NCBI RefSeq assembly: GCF_004801905.1
Contig: NZ_SSSN01000003.1
Span: 1,071,246-1,135,245 of the forward strand
Reading direction: 5' to 3'
From: Orlajensenia flava
Lineage (GTDB): Bacteria; Actinomycetota; Actinomycetes; Actinomycetales; Microbacteriaceae
DNA length: 64,000 nucleotides
Shown here: positions 16,326-24,823 of the stretch, piece by piece
How positions within the stretch are numbered: the stretch's first letter is position 1
How the letters are laid out: each line of letters starts with the position of its first letter
The notes under the pieces: model-generated
What the model was told of the DNA's origin: nothing
Databases searched by the model: none
What the model saw: only the letters and a program-made list of their open reading frames with translations
Position numbers and translations under genes: made by a program

Positions 16326-17153
16326 ATGCGCCTCGTGGACTGGATTGATGAGCATGACGGCATCCGTCATGTCGATGACGCGTTGGGTGCCGGGTACACG
16401 CGCTACGCCATCCGCCGTGCGGTCGAGCGCCGTACAGTTTCACGGATTCGCCGTTGGTTGGTGACCCCGACCGCTCGAATCGAACACCGGCGCGCGGCAT
16501 CCATCAGCGGACGCGTCGCGTGCATCAGCGCTGCTCGCGAACTCGGGCTCTGGACAATCGACGACGGACGATTCCACGTGGCCGTCGCTCACGGCGCATC
16601 TCGATTCGACGCCGGCGATGCCGTGGTGCACTGGGGCGCCGGGCCGGTCGATCCTCACCGCTTCGAACTGGTCGAGCCCGTCGTGAACGCCATGGTCCAG
16701 CTGGCGGACTGCCAACCGCTGGAGAACGCGCTGGCGACGTGGGAGTCCGCGCTGCGCACCGGCACGACCACGCTGTCATTCCTCGAGCGCCTGCCATTGC
16801 GGAGCGCCGCTGCCCGGCGCGTGCTCGCCGGTGCGTCACAGCTCTCCGCCTCGGGCATCGAGACGATTCCGGTGGCGCGCTTGCGACGGATCGGGATCGT
16901 GGTGCGCCAGCAAGTCCTCATCGACGGCCACCGCGTCGACGGACTGATCGGCGAGCGCCTCGTGCTGCAGATCGACGGCTACGACTTCCACCGCACCGCT
17001 GCCCAGCGCCGGGCGGATATCGCGCACGATCGAAGGCTGACCCTCATGGGATACACCGTCCTGCGGTTCGACTACCGGCAGGTGCTTTTCGAGTGGGACA
17101 CGATCGAGGCGGAGGTGCGCCACGCGATGGCCGTCGGGCTCCACGCGGCGTGA
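16326..17153 (+). CDS. AbiEi-like / DUF559 (Vsr-fold) nuclease-like protein
   Basis: A 275-aa protein (a GTG start at 16296 would give 285). The N-terminal part (about 1-50: MRLVDWIDEHDGIRHVDDAL, then YTRYAIRRAVERR and RRWLVT) resembles the AbiEi-type winged helix of type IV toxin-antitoxin regulators. The C-terminus (about 190-265) is a DUF559/very-short-patch-repair-like PD-(D/E)XK domain: VDGLIGERLVLQIDGYDFH, RRADIAHDRRLTLMGYTVL, RFDYRQVLFEW. No partner gene is visible. It is bracketed by copies of one palindromic repeat. Function is unknown; host defence, repeat maintenance and DNA repair are all possible. Confidence 0.82.
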   Translation: MRLVDWIDEHDGIRHVDDALGAGYTRYAIRRAVERRTVSRIRRWLVTPTARIEHRRAASISGRVACISAARELGLWTIDDGRFHVAVAHGASRFDAGDAVVHWGAGPVDPHRFELVEPVVNAMVQLADCQPLENALATWESALRTGTTTLSFLERLPLRSAAARRVLAGASQLSASGIETIPVARLRRIGIVVRQQVLIDGHRVDGLIGERLVLQIDGYDFHRTAAQRRADIAHDRRLTLMGYTVLRFDYRQVLFEWDTIEAEVRHAMAVGLHAA

Positions 17154-17226
17154 TGCTCCGCGTCGCTCCCGCATCGCACGCGGCTCAGGCACTCGTGCGC
17201 GATGCAGGCTCGAATGCCGAGGATGT

Positions 17227-17253
17227 GCCTGAACGACGCGCTATTGCCTGAAT
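17227..17253. repeat. Copy of the 27-bp repeat arm downstream of the DUF559 gene
   Basis: It matches the right arm of the 16149-16219 palindrome at 24 of 27 positions and in the same orientation, ending CTATTGCCTGAAT. It lies 73 nt after the DUF559 stop, so related repeats flank the gene on both sides. Confidence 0.85.
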
Positions 17254-17480
17254 CGCGTACGGTGCCTCCGCGCCACCCTGACTCGCGAGGCCGACGCGCC
17301 ATTGCCTGAATCACGCGCGGGGCCTCCGCGCCACCCTGACTCGCGAGGCCGACGCGCCAGCCTGAATCGCGCGCGAGACCCCCCTCCACGTGAACCCGCG
17401 CAGCCCACGGGCCAGCCTGAATCACGGGCGAGGCCTCCCCCGGCCTGACCCGCGGGGCCGACGGGCTAGCCTGATCGCAC
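17243..17480. repeat. Imperfect tandem array, about 58-bp units
   Basis: Units lie at 17243-17300, 17301-17358, 17359-17413 and 17414-17467, with a partial fifth to about 17480. The first two are 58 nt and differ at only 4 positions; the later ones are 55 and 54 nt and more diverged. Each begins with (ATT)GCCTGAAT, the core of the palindromic repeat arm, and ends with GACGCGCC or a variant. No coding sequence is apparent. The array occupies most of the gap between the DUF559 gene and ltrA. Confidence 0.88.
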
Positions 17481-17533
17481 GAGCGGCGTGACGAGCGCAG
17501 CACCGGGATGCGAGATGGGCGGAGGACGAGCGG

Positions 17534-18751
17534 ATGGCCGGCACGGGATTCACCAGCAACCTGCTGCGGCCGACGACCGGGGAGGAATCGCACCGCGTCA
17601 CGTTCGTCGAGCTGTTCTTCGACCTCGTGTTCGTGTTCGCCGTAACGCAGCTCTCGCACAGCATCCTGGCCGAGCCGACGCTGGCGGGATTCGGCGAGGT
17701 GCTCATCCTCGCCGGCGCGGTGTGGTGGGCTTGGGTGGACACCACGTGGATCACCAACTGGCTGAATCCCGAACGCGGCGCCGTGCGCGGAATGCTCATC
17801 GTCCTCATGCTGTGCGGCCTGCTCATGTCGAGCGCCATCCCCGAGGCCTTCGCCGACAAAGGCTGGTTGTTCGCCATCGCGTTCGTCGCCATGCAGCTCA
17901 CGCGCACCACGTTCGCATTGTTCTCGTTCATCGAGCAGCGCCGCCGTGAGAATGCGCTCAACGTCGCGCGCATCCTGGGCTGGTACGTGTTCTCCGGTGC
18001 CCTGTGGATCTGGGGCGGATTCGCCTCCCACGACGCCCGTGTCTGGATCTGGCTGGTCGCCCTGGCGGTCGAATTTTCCGGACCCATCAGCCGATTCTGG
18101 CTGCCCGTGATCGGCCGCTCCCCCGTCGAGACCTGGCAGGTGTCGGGCGAGCACATGGCCGAGCGCGTCGGCTTGTTCTTCATCATCGCTCTCGGCGAAT
18201 CGATTATCGTGACCGGGTCGGTGTTCGCCGCCCAGCCCGTGAGCGGCGAGGGCATCGCCGCTCTGCTGGCCGCGTTCACCGGCACTGTGCTGCTGTGGCT
18301 GCTCTACTTCGCCCACGGCGAGCGCAGCGGCTCGACGTTCATCTCCCGCGCCAGCACCACCGGCACTGTCGCACGCACGACGTACACCTACATCCCCATC
18401 CTCATGGTCCTCGGCATCGTGCTCTCGGCGGTCGGCGACGACCTGGTGCTGGCGCATCCGCTCGGCCATCATGGCGCGACGGATGCCGGCAGCGCCGCGG
18501 TCATCTGCGGCGGGGCGGCGGTCTACCTGTTCGGCACCGCGCTGTTCAAGAAGTCCATCGGCGGCCCCTGGCTCGTGACGCACCTTGCGGGAGTGCTGGC
18601 CCTCGTCGCACTGTTCCTCGCGCACGACGCCCTCAACCCGCTCGCGCTGACGTGGAGCGTCAACGGCGTGCTCCTCGTGGTGGTCGCGATCGACGAATGG
18701 CGCTTCCGGCGGATGGCCGATGCGGAGGACGAGTCGGTCGAACTGGGCTGA
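17534..18751 (+). CDS. LtrA-family (low temperature requirement) membrane protein
   Basis: A polytopic membrane protein of 405 aa with about 10-12 hydrophobic segments. The family hallmark HRVTFVELFFDLVFVFAVTQL is at about 20-40; further features are WWAWVDTTWITNWLNPE, HMAERVGLFFIIALGESII, and an alternation of short loops to the C-terminus. GGAGG lies about 10 nt before the ATG. The family was named for a Listeria low-temperature mutant, but its biochemical role is not established. It follows the repeat array and is convergent with the first sugar ABC operon. Confidence 0.9.
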   Translation: MAGTGFTSNLLRPTTGEESHRVTFVELFFDLVFVFAVTQLSHSILAEPTLAGFGEVLILAGAVWWAWVDTTWITNWLNPERGAVRGMLIVLMLCGLLMSSAIPEAFADKGWLFAIAFVAMQLTRTTFALFSFIEQRRRENALNVARILGWYVFSGALWIWGGFASHDARVWIWLVALAVEFSGPISRFWLPVIGRSPVETWQVSGEHMAERVGLFFIIALGESIIVTGSVFAAQPVSGEGIAALLAAFTGTVLLWLLYFAHGERSGSTFISRASTTGTVARTTYTYIPILMVLGIVLSAVGDDLVLAHPLGHHGATDAGSAAVICGGAAVYLFGTALFKKSIGGPWLVTHLAGVLALVALFLAHDALNPLALTWSVNGVLLVVVAIDEWRFRRMADAEDESVELG

Positions 18752-18758
18752 ACCCGCC

Positions 18759-19673
18759 CTATTTCACGCTTCCCGCGGTCAAGCCTCCGACGAGGCGCTT
18801 CTCGATGAGCATGAACAGCACCACGACCGGGATGATGGCCACGACGGAGACGCCGAACACGTACTGCCAACTGGTCTCGTATTGCCCGACGAACTTGGTC
18901 AGCGCCACCGAGAGGGGCTGGTTGCCCGCCGTGGAGAGGATGACGAGCGACGCGGCGAACTCGTTCCAGCAGGCCACGAAGGTGAACACGATCGCCGTCA
19001 CGATGCCCGGCCAGACCAGCGGAAGGTTGATGCGGAACAGCACCGCCACGCGTCCGGCGCCGTCGATCTGCGCCGCCTCGTCGACCTCGCGCGGCACGCC
19101 GGCGAAGAAACTGTGCATGATCCACACGGCGAAGGACAGATTGAACGCCGCGTTGACGAGGATCATCGCGAGCCAGGTGTCGCTGATGCCGAGCGTGATG
19201 AACTGCCGGAACAGCCCGGAGGTCAGCACCGCGGGCTGCAGCATCTGCGTGACGATCACGAGGAAGAGGAACACCATGCGTCCCGGAAAGCGGAACCGTG
19301 CGGTGTAGTACGCGGCCGGGAGGGCGACCAGCAGCACGAGCAGGGTCGCGCATACGGCTATCACGATGGTCGAGATGAGGTTCTGCGGCAGCGGCGTCTC
19401 GGGCGTCGACCACATCGTGATGTAGTTCTCCCAGTGCCACTCCGTGGGGAAGTAGGTGGGGTTCACGCTGCGGATCTCGGGCTTGGTCTTGACCGACCCG
19501 AAGAACATGATCGTGTACGGGAGGATGAAGACCAGCAGCACGACCAGACCGGCCGCCATCCGCCAGGCGACGCGGCCGGCCGAGACCTGGTCCGCGGTGT
19601 ACCGGCGCTTGCGTCGTGCGGGCGGCACGACGGACTCGGATGCCGGCGCGGGGGCGGGGGCGGTGACCGTCAT
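18759..19673 (-). CDS. ABC sugar transporter permease (MalG type)
   Basis: A 304-aa inner-membrane permease of the carbohydrate uptake CUT1 family with six helices and a proline/arginine-rich cytoplasmic N-terminus. The EAA loop that docks the ATPase is EVDEAAQIDGAGRVAVLFRI followed by NLPLVWPG. Other features are TARFRFPGRMVFLFLVIVTQ and the terminal GGLTAGSVK. AAGGAGG inside the end of the preceding permease gene serves the ATG, which lies 2 nt after that stop. Third gene of the first importer operon (binding protein, MalF-type, MalG-type). No ATPase gene follows. Confidence 0.93.
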   Translation of the reverse strand: MTVTAPAPAPASESVVPPARRKRRYTADQVSAGRVAWRMAAGLVVLLVFILPYTIMFFGSVKTKPEIRSVNPTYFPTEWHWENYITMWSTPETPLPQNLISTIVIAVCATLLVLLVALPAAYYTARFRFPGRMVFLFLVIVTQMLQPAVLTSGLFRQFITLGISDTWLAMILVNAAFNLSFAVWIMHSFFAGVPREVDEAAQIDGAGRVAVLFRINLPLVWPGIVTAIVFTFVACWNEFAASLVILSTAGNQPLSVALTKFVGQYETSWQYVFGVSVVAIIPVVVLFMLIEKRLVGGLTAGSVK

Positions 19674-19675
19674 GC

Positions 19676-20662
19676 TCAGACCTCCTTCATGGGCTTGACG
19701 GCTCTGACGTAGACCGCGACGATGACGAGCACGATGAGGAAGGCGACGACGCTGAGGGCACTGGCCACGTCGATCCTGTGCTGGTTCTGGATGTACTTGA
19801 AGATGAGCGTCATCACCGTGTCGGCGTCGTAGCCCGGGATCGATCCGGTCATCGTCTTCAGGATCGGGAGCGAGTTGAAGACGTTGATGATGTTGATGAG
19901 GATGGCGACCGAGAGCGCACCGCGCAGTTGCGGGAGCACGATGCCGAAGTAGGTGCGCGCCGGACCGGCGCCGTCCATCTTGGCCGCCTCGAGCCCCTCG
20001 GCGGGGATGGTCTGAAGTCCGGCCAGGATCGTATAGGTCGTGAAGGGCAGCGATACGAACACGGCGACGACGATCGACCAGGCGAACGCGGTGTCGGCGT
20101 GCTTGGTCCATCCGTAACCCTCGGGAGTGCTGACCAGCCCTAGGTCGACGAGGAACGTGTTGATGATGCCGAAGTACGGTTCCAGCCCGTAGTAGACGAC
20201 GAGCGTGGTCATGACGACGCTCGCTGCCCACGGGATGATGACGGCCAGACGCACGAGCTGCCGGCCGGGGAAGGCCTTATCGAGCAACTGGGCGAGCCCG
20301 AGGGAGATGAGCACCGTGAGTGCGACAACGGCCACCACCCAGACGACCGTCCGCCCGAGGATCGGCCAGAAGTAGGGGAACGAGAACACGGCGACATAGT
20401 TGTCGAGGCCGACGGAGCCCTGATCGAGCCCGCTGAGGCTGATGTGCCGTGTGGAGTTGTAGAACATGACGACCGCGGGATAGAGCACCACCCCGAAGAT
20501 CAGGATGAGGGCGGGCCCGATCCACGGGAGGGCGTGCAGCAGGTCCTTCCCGGTCGTGCCCGCTCCGCGGCGGGGTCTGCTCTCCGTGCCGCCCGCCCCA
20601 CGGACGGGGCGGCTCGTGGCCGCCCCGTCCGTGGTCGATGAGGTCTCGACAGTGCTGCTCAT
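19676..20662 (-). CDS. ABC sugar transporter permease (MalF type)
   Basis: A 328-aa CUT1 permease partner of the MalG-type protein. A long Ser/Thr/Gly/Arg-rich cytoplasmic N-terminus (about 1-45) precedes the helices; the EAA loop is EGLEAAKMDGAGPARTYFGI then VLPQLRGALS. The second ATG (20662) is preferred over one 15 nt upstream because GAAGGA precedes it at good spacing. It sits 44 nt after the binding protein gene. Substrate specificity cannot be read from the permease. Confidence 0.93.
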   Translation of the reverse strand: MSSTVETSSTTDGAATSRPVRGAGGTESRPRRGAGTTGKDLLHALPWIGPALILIFGVVLYPAVVMFYNSTRHISLSGLDQGSVGLDNYVAVFSFPYFWPILGRTVVWVVAVVALTVLISLGLAQLLDKAFPGRQLVRLAVIIPWAASVVMTTLVVYYGLEPYFGIINTFLVDLGLVSTPEGYGWTKHADTAFAWSIVVAVFVSLPFTTYTILAGLQTIPAEGLEAAKMDGAGPARTYFGIVLPQLRGALSVAILINIINVFNSLPILKTMTGSIPGYDADTVMTLIFKYIQNQHRIDVASALSVVAFLIVLVIVAVYVRAVKPMKEV

Positions 20663-20706
20663 GCGTCCTTCATTCATCGGTGGCGTTGCGTGGCGTCGCG
20701 GCGTGC

Positions 20707-21960
20707 TCAGCCGGCGTCGGCCTGAGCCTGGATCTCCTTCAGCACGTCAGCGGGAGCCTTGCCCTGCGCGATCTGGCCCATGAGGCTCTTGAACGCGGCG
20801 TTGGTGGCGTCCCACTTGGGGTTGGTGTTCGGGTAGAACACCGCGGACGGCAGCAGGTCGAGGAACGGCTTTAGCGCCTCGTCGCTGTTGAGCTGCTCGG
20901 CTCCCGACTTGGTGGTCGGCAGGAAGCCCTCGGTCTTCACCCACGGCACGTAGACGTCCGGCGTGTAGTAGTAGTCCAGGAACTTGGTGATGGCGTCCTT
21001 CTTGGAGCCGTCGTTCTTGAACGCCATCAGGTGGTCGGCGACACCGAGGGAGACCGGCTTGCCGTCGGAGGTCGGCATCGGCACGATCTCGTACTTCAGA
21101 GCGGGGTTGCCGGTCTTGATCTGGCCGACGGTCGGCGGCAGGCCGACCTGCATGCCGACCTTGCCCTGCACGAAGATGTCCATCAGCGGGCTGCGGTCGG
21201 TGGCACCGGCATCCGCCTCCGTCGCACCTTCGGTGACCATCTTCTGCATGAACTGGGCGGCCTCGAGATTCTTCGCGTTGCCGTCGACGGTGATCTTCTT
21301 CTCATCGCCGAAAGTGCCGCCGTTGCCGTAGAACCACATGGCGCTCTCGGCCTGGGCCTCCTCGGATCCGAGCGGCATGCCGTAGCCGGCGATGCCGTTG
21401 CCGAGCGCCGAGATCTTCTTCGCGTCGGCCAGCAGGTCATCCCACGTCTTCGGAGCCTCGGTGATTCCGGCCTGCTGCATGAGGTCGGTGTTGACGAACA
21501 GGGCGCGAGCGGATGCGATCAGCGGGGCGCCGTATTGCACCCCATCGACGGAGGAGACCTCGACGAATGACTTCTGGAAGTCGCCCAAGGTCTTGGACGA
21601 GACCACGTCCTTGATCGGGTAGAGCAGGCCGTCGGCAGCGAAGCCGGCGAAGGGGCCGCCGTTCATGATGTCGGGAGCCTGGTTGGCCTGGATCTTCGTC
21701 GTCACAACGTCGTTGAGGTTGTCCCACGACTGCACCTCGAGCTTGACCGTGATGTCGGGATACTTCTTCTCGAAGCCCGAGATGACGGTGTCCCACAGCT
21801 TCTGCGTGTTGTCCGAGTAGCTCGGCACCAGCAGGTTGAGCGTCGTGGCACCGCCGCTGGTGCTCTGGGCGTTTCCACCTCCGAACCCGCACGCCGCCAA
21901 GGAGACGGATGCCAACGCGGCGACCGTCAGAGCGGCCCCCCATCGCACAGACTTGTTCAT
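20707..21960 (-). CDS. Sugar-binding lipoprotein of ABC importer 1
   Basis: A 417-aa extracellular solute-binding protein of family 1 (MalE-like). The lipoprotein signal ends SLAAC with Cys24. Mature features include LNLLVPSYSDNTQKLWDTVI, FEKKYPDITVKLEVQSWDNL, QAPDIMNGGPFAGFAADGLL, and PKTWDDLLADAKKISALG. It binds a sugar outside the cell and hands it to the two permeases downstream. First gene of its operon, behind a 250-nt AT-rich control region with two GTTTrTTAAy motifs. The sugar is unknown; GlcNAc-, gluco- or galactosides are all plausible given the neighbours. Confidence 0.93.
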   Translation of the reverse strand: MNKSVRWGAALTVAALASVSLAACGFGGGNAQSTSGGATTLNLLVPSYSDNTQKLWDTVISGFEKKYPDITVKLEVQSWDNLNDVVTTKIQANQAPDIMNGGPFAGFAADGLLYPIKDVVSSKTLGDFQKSFVEVSSVDGVQYGAPLIASARALFVNTDLMQQAGITEAPKTWDDLLADAKKISALGNGIAGYGMPLGSEEAQAESAMWFYGNGGTFGDEKKITVDGNAKNLEAAQFMQKMVTEGATEADAGATDRSPLMDIFVQGKVGMQVGLPPTVGQIKTGNPALKYEIVPMPTSDGKPVSLGVADHLMAFKNDGSKKDAITKFLDYYYTPDVYVPWVKTEGFLPTTKSGAEQLNSDEALKPFLDLLPSAVFYPNTNPKWDATNAAFKSLMGQIAQGKAPADVLKEIQAQADAG

Positions 21961-22136
21961 TCGTAGCCTCTCTCATCTGGTCGCTCGACCGGCGGCGCCG
22001 CGGATTCTCCGCTGGCGCGCGAGACACCGGTCGAGGGACGGGGTGTCACGATGAGGCAGCCACACCTGCCTGCTGTTCCGACCGTCCGATCGCGACGGGT
22101 GCATCCGTGCATGCGAGAGGAGGGCCGGTGCTGAGA

Positions 22137-22191
22137 GTTTATTAATCGTCCCGACCGCAGCACAAGACTGTTGTTTTTCCAGTTTGTTAAC
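22137..22191 (-). promoter_or_regulatory. Promoter/operator region of sugar ABC operon 1
   Basis: The AT-rich patch holds two directly repeated motifs, GTTTATTAAT (22137-22146) and GTTTGTTAAC (22182-22191), 45 bp apart. On the minus strand a -35 TTGTGC (22160-22165) and a TAATAA -10-like box overlapping the proximal motif fit a promoter firing toward the binding protein gene. The motifs resemble the GTTTGTAA half-site at the ROK repressor promoter (33751). Confidence 0.45.
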
Positions 22192-22218
22192 TATCGTGTG
22201 CCACCCGTCCGGGGGTGG

Positions 22219-23421
22219 TCAGGCGGAGGGTCGGCCGCTCCGTCGCCGCGACGAGACGAGCACGATCAGGAAGGACGCGAGGACGACCGCGGCGTACACC
22301 CACGGCAGCGACCCGACGCCGAGCCAGTCGTACAACACCGCGCCGAGCAACGCTCCACCACCGATTCCGACATTGAACGCCGTCGTGTAGAACGCGCTTG
22401 CGGTGTCCCGGAAGCGTGCGGACGACGCATGCAGCAACCGCGTCTGCAGCAGCGGAGGGAGCATGCCGAACGCCACGTTCCAGACGATGAACGCGACCAG
22501 GCTCGGCACCGGCATACCCACGAGCACGCCGATGGCCGTCACGGCGACGATGATCGTGCCGAGGGCGATCAGCAGTCCTCGGGTGGGATGCCGCCCGAAC
22601 AGCCATCCGGCGAGCACGAGGCCGACGGCACCGGCGATGCCCGCGGTGAACAGCAGCGGGCTGATGGCTCCGGCATCCACCCCGCCGAGTTGGATCGCGT
22701 ATGGCGCGATGTAGGTGTAGAAGGCGTAGTGGCCGATCATCGTCACTGCGGTGACGACGCACACCACGATCACCGCGGGAATGGTGGGATCTGCTCGTGC
22801 CGGCGTCGCCGCCGTGTCCACTCCGACGGCGGGACGGGAGACCGGGGGCAGGAAGCGCCAGACCAGAACCGCAGCGAGGATGGTGAGGCCACCGACGATC
22901 GCGAAGGCCGCCCTCCATCCGACCGAATGACCGAGCGCGGTGGCGAGCGGGACGCCGAACACGAATGCGAGCGTTCCTCCGCCGAGGGCTATCGACACGG
23001 CGCGCGCGATGTGCTCCTTGGCCACCAGGTAACCCGCGTACGCGCCGACGAGGGAGAAGAACAGGCCGTGCGCCAGCCCGCCCAGCACGCGCGTGGCGAC
23101 GACAACCGGATAGCTGGGCGAGATCGCCGTGACGAGGTTGGCGACGCCGAGCACCACGACGGCGACGACCATGAGCGCGTGCCGCGGGAAGCGACGGGTG
23201 AGCGCGGTGATAGGGGCGCTCGTGGCGACCACCGTGAACGCGAAGACGCTGACGAGGATGCCGACGAGCGGCTCGCTCACACCGAGCGCAGCGCTCATGT
23301 CGGGCAGGAGTCCCGTGGGAAGCATCTCGCCGGTGACGGCCAGGAACACGGCGGACGCCAGCACGATGAGACCGAGCCAGGGGAAGGCCGTGCGGGCGGT
23401 AAGGGATGAGGTCGTGGACAA
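22219..23421 (-). CDS. MFS transporter (DHA1/AraJ-like)
   Basis: A 400-aa major facilitator with 12 predicted helices. Motif A-like RRFPRHALMVVAVVVLG follows helix 2, VATRVLGGLAHGLFFSLVGA is the helix 4 region, and the profile matches the AraJ/sugar-efflux/drug:H+ antiporter group. The N-terminus is uncertain: TTG at 23421 follows GGAGACGCAGTC and gives the usual length, while GTG at 23466 and further upstream starts are open. It stands alone between the ABC operon control region and purU. The substrate is unknown. Confidence 0.85.
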   Translation of the reverse strand: MSTTSSLTARTAFPWLGLIVLASAVFLAVTGEMLPTGLLPDMSAALGVSEPLVGILVSVFAFTVVATSAPITALTRRFPRHALMVVAVVVLGVANLVTAISPSYPVVVATRVLGGLAHGLFFSLVGAYAGYLVAKEHIARAVSIALGGGTLAFVFGVPLATALGHSVGWRAAFAIVGGLTILAAVLVWRFLPPVSRPAVGVDTAATPARADPTIPAVIVVCVVTAVTMIGHYAFYTYIAPYAIQLGGVDAGAISPLLFTAGIAGAVGLVLAGWLFGRHPTRGLLIALGTIIVAVTAIGVLVGMPVPSLVAFIVWNVAFGMLPPLLQTRLLHASSARFRDTASAFYTTAFNVGIGGGALLGAVLYDWLGVGSLPWVYAAVVLASFLIVLVSSRRRSGRPSA

Positions 23422-23549
23422 GACTGCGTCTCCGACAGGCGTTCCCCGGGAGGATCCATCCTTCACCGGGTCGACTACGCGCTCGTGTGCGCGCCCAGGG
23501 CCGCGGTGAGCCGCGACCACCGGCGAGTCTAGCGCAGCGCTGGTTCCAC

Positions 23550-23555
23550 TAGCCT
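23550..23555 (+). promoter_or_regulatory. -10 hexamer of purU
   Basis: TAGCCT ends 6 nt before the purU ATG; there is no Shine-Dalgarno, which predicts a leaderless mRNA. The -35 is not obvious. Confidence 0.45.
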
Positions 23556-23561
23556 GAGCGG

Positions 23562-24443
23562 ATGGAGTTCGACGCCGCCCGGCCGCATCCGTCGCCGCAT
23601 CATCACTGGGTCATCACCATCTCGTGCGCCGACCGACCCGGCATCGTGCACGCCGTGAGCGGGGCGATCGTGGCGGCCAACGGCAACATCACCGAGAGCC
23701 AGCAGTTCTCGAGCGCGGACACCGGTCGCTTCTTCATGCGTCTGCAGGTCGAGTCGCCCGCCGGCCTCGAGGAGTTCGAGACGGCGCTCGCGCCCGTCAT
23801 CGACGCCTACGCCATGAACGCCCACGTCGACGTGGTGGGTCGTCCCCTCCGCACGCTCGTTCTCGCCTCCACGGCTGCCCACTGCGTCAACGACCTGCTG
23901 TTCCGGCAGCGCGCCGGGCAGATCGCGCTCGACATCCCGCTCGTCCTGTCCAACCACGGCACCCTCCGCGACCTGGTGGGCTTCCACGGCGTGCCGTTCG
24001 AGTCGCACCCGGTGACGGATGCCGACAGCAAGACCGCCTTCGAGGCGCGGGTCCTGCAGGCGGTCGCCGAGCACGACATCGAACTGGTCGTCCTCGCTCG
24101 CTACATGCAGATCATCAGTCCCGACCTCTGCGAGGAGCTCGCCGGACGCATGATCAACATCCACCACTCCTTCCTGCCGGGCTTCAAGGGCGCAAACCCG
24201 TACAAGCAGGCGCACGCCCGCGGCGTGAAGCTCATCGGAGCGACGGCGCACTTCGTCACGAGCGACCTCGACGAGGGCCCCATCATCGAGCAGAACGTGG
24301 TGCGCGTCGACCACAGCCGCACTCCCGCCGAACTGGTGGCGATCGGTCAGGACGAGGAGAGCCGTACCCTGCGCCAGGCGGTGACCTGGTTCGCCGAGCG
24401 CCGCGTGCTCCTCGACGGCGTGCGCACCATCATCTTCCGGTGA
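23562..24443 (+). CDS. purU: Formyltetrahydrofolate deformylase
   Basis: A 293-aa hydrolase converting 10-formyl-THF to formate and THF, balancing one-carbon pools. Residues about 15-90 form an ACT domain (ITISCADRPGIVHAVSGAIV). The formyltransferase-like catalytic domain follows with LVLASTAAHCVNDLLFRQRAG, VVLARYMQIIS, NIHHSFLPGFKGANPYKQA and TSDLDEGPIIEQ, which supply the Asn-His-Asp catalytic set. The ATG lies 6 nt after a -10 hexamer. Functionally linked to glyA-folD and purN-purH in this window rather than to its immediate neighbours. Confidence 0.96.
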   Translation: MEFDAARPHPSPHHHWVITISCADRPGIVHAVSGAIVAANGNITESQQFSSADTGRFFMRLQVESPAGLEEFETALAPVIDAYAMNAHVDVVGRPLRTLVLASTAAHCVNDLLFRQRAGQIALDIPLVLSNHGTLRDLVGFHGVPFESHPVTDADSKTAFEARVLQAVAEHDIELVVLARYMQIISPDLCEELAGRMINIHHSFLPGFKGANPYKQAHARGVKLIGATAHFVTSDLDEGPIIEQNVVRVDHSRTPAELVAIGQDEESRTLRQAVTWFAERRVLLDGVRTIIFR

Positions 24444-24454
24444 GGCGCGATCGG

Positions 24455-24460
24455 TAGGAT
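24455..24460 (+). promoter_or_regulatory. -10 hexamer of the YrdB-like gene
   Basis: TAGGAT ends 6 nt before the GTG start at 24467, the leaderless geometry seen repeatedly in this window. Confidence 0.5.
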
Positions 24461-24466
24461 CGAGGG

Positions 24467-24823
24467 GTGACGGATGCCCCCACCCCGCCGAGGATCGGTC
24501 CCAACGACATCCTCCGGTTCGTGCTCGAGATCTTCGCGATCGTGACGCTCGGCACCTGGGGATTCACGCGGTGGACGCTCCCGCTCCCCGGAGTCATCAT
24601 CGGCATCGGCGCACCGCTCCTCGCCATCGTGCTGTGGGGCCTGTTCCGGTCGCCGCGCGCCGTGTTCCACATCGACGTGTTCGGCCGGGCCCTCGTCGAG
24701 ATCGCCGTCTTCGGCGCCGCGGCACTGGCGTGGTGGGACATGGGTCAACCGATCGTCGCGGCGGTGTTCGCACTGGTGGCCACCGTGTCGGGAGTCGTCA
24801 ACGGCCGCAAGGAACTGGCGTGA
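24467..24823 (+). CDS. YrdB-family (DUF2568) small membrane protein
   Basis: A 118-aa protein with four hydrophobic helices. The DUF2568 pattern is visible as ILRFVLEIFAIVTLGTWGF and PLLAIVLWGLFRSPRAVFHI, then VFGRALVEIAVFGAAALAWW. Members of this family have no defined function. It begins with GTG and overlaps the nagA GTG by 4 nt (GTGA), so the two genes are coupled; whether that has physiological meaning is unknown. Confidence 0.85.
   Translation: MTDAPTPPRIGPNDILRFVLEIFAIVTLGTWGFTRWTLPLPGVIIGIGAPLLAIVLWGLFRSPRAVFHIDVFGRALVEIAVFGAAALAWWDMGQPIVAAVFALVATVSGVVNGRKELA

Noticed and set aside
16149-17253. Insertion sequence interpretation of the DUF559 cassette
   Set aside because: No transposase motif and no target-site duplication were found; the flanking repeats are in a palindrome-plus-half arrangement rather than terminal inverted repeats. 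Kept only as a finding on association.
17243-17480. CRISPR array interpretation of the tandem repeats
   Set aside because: Units are near-identical along their whole length, so there are no unique spacers, and no cas genes are present.
17072-18625. 517-codon minus-strand frame over the repeat array and ltrA
   Set aside because: Crosses the tandem repeats and is antisense to a clear polytopic membrane protein.
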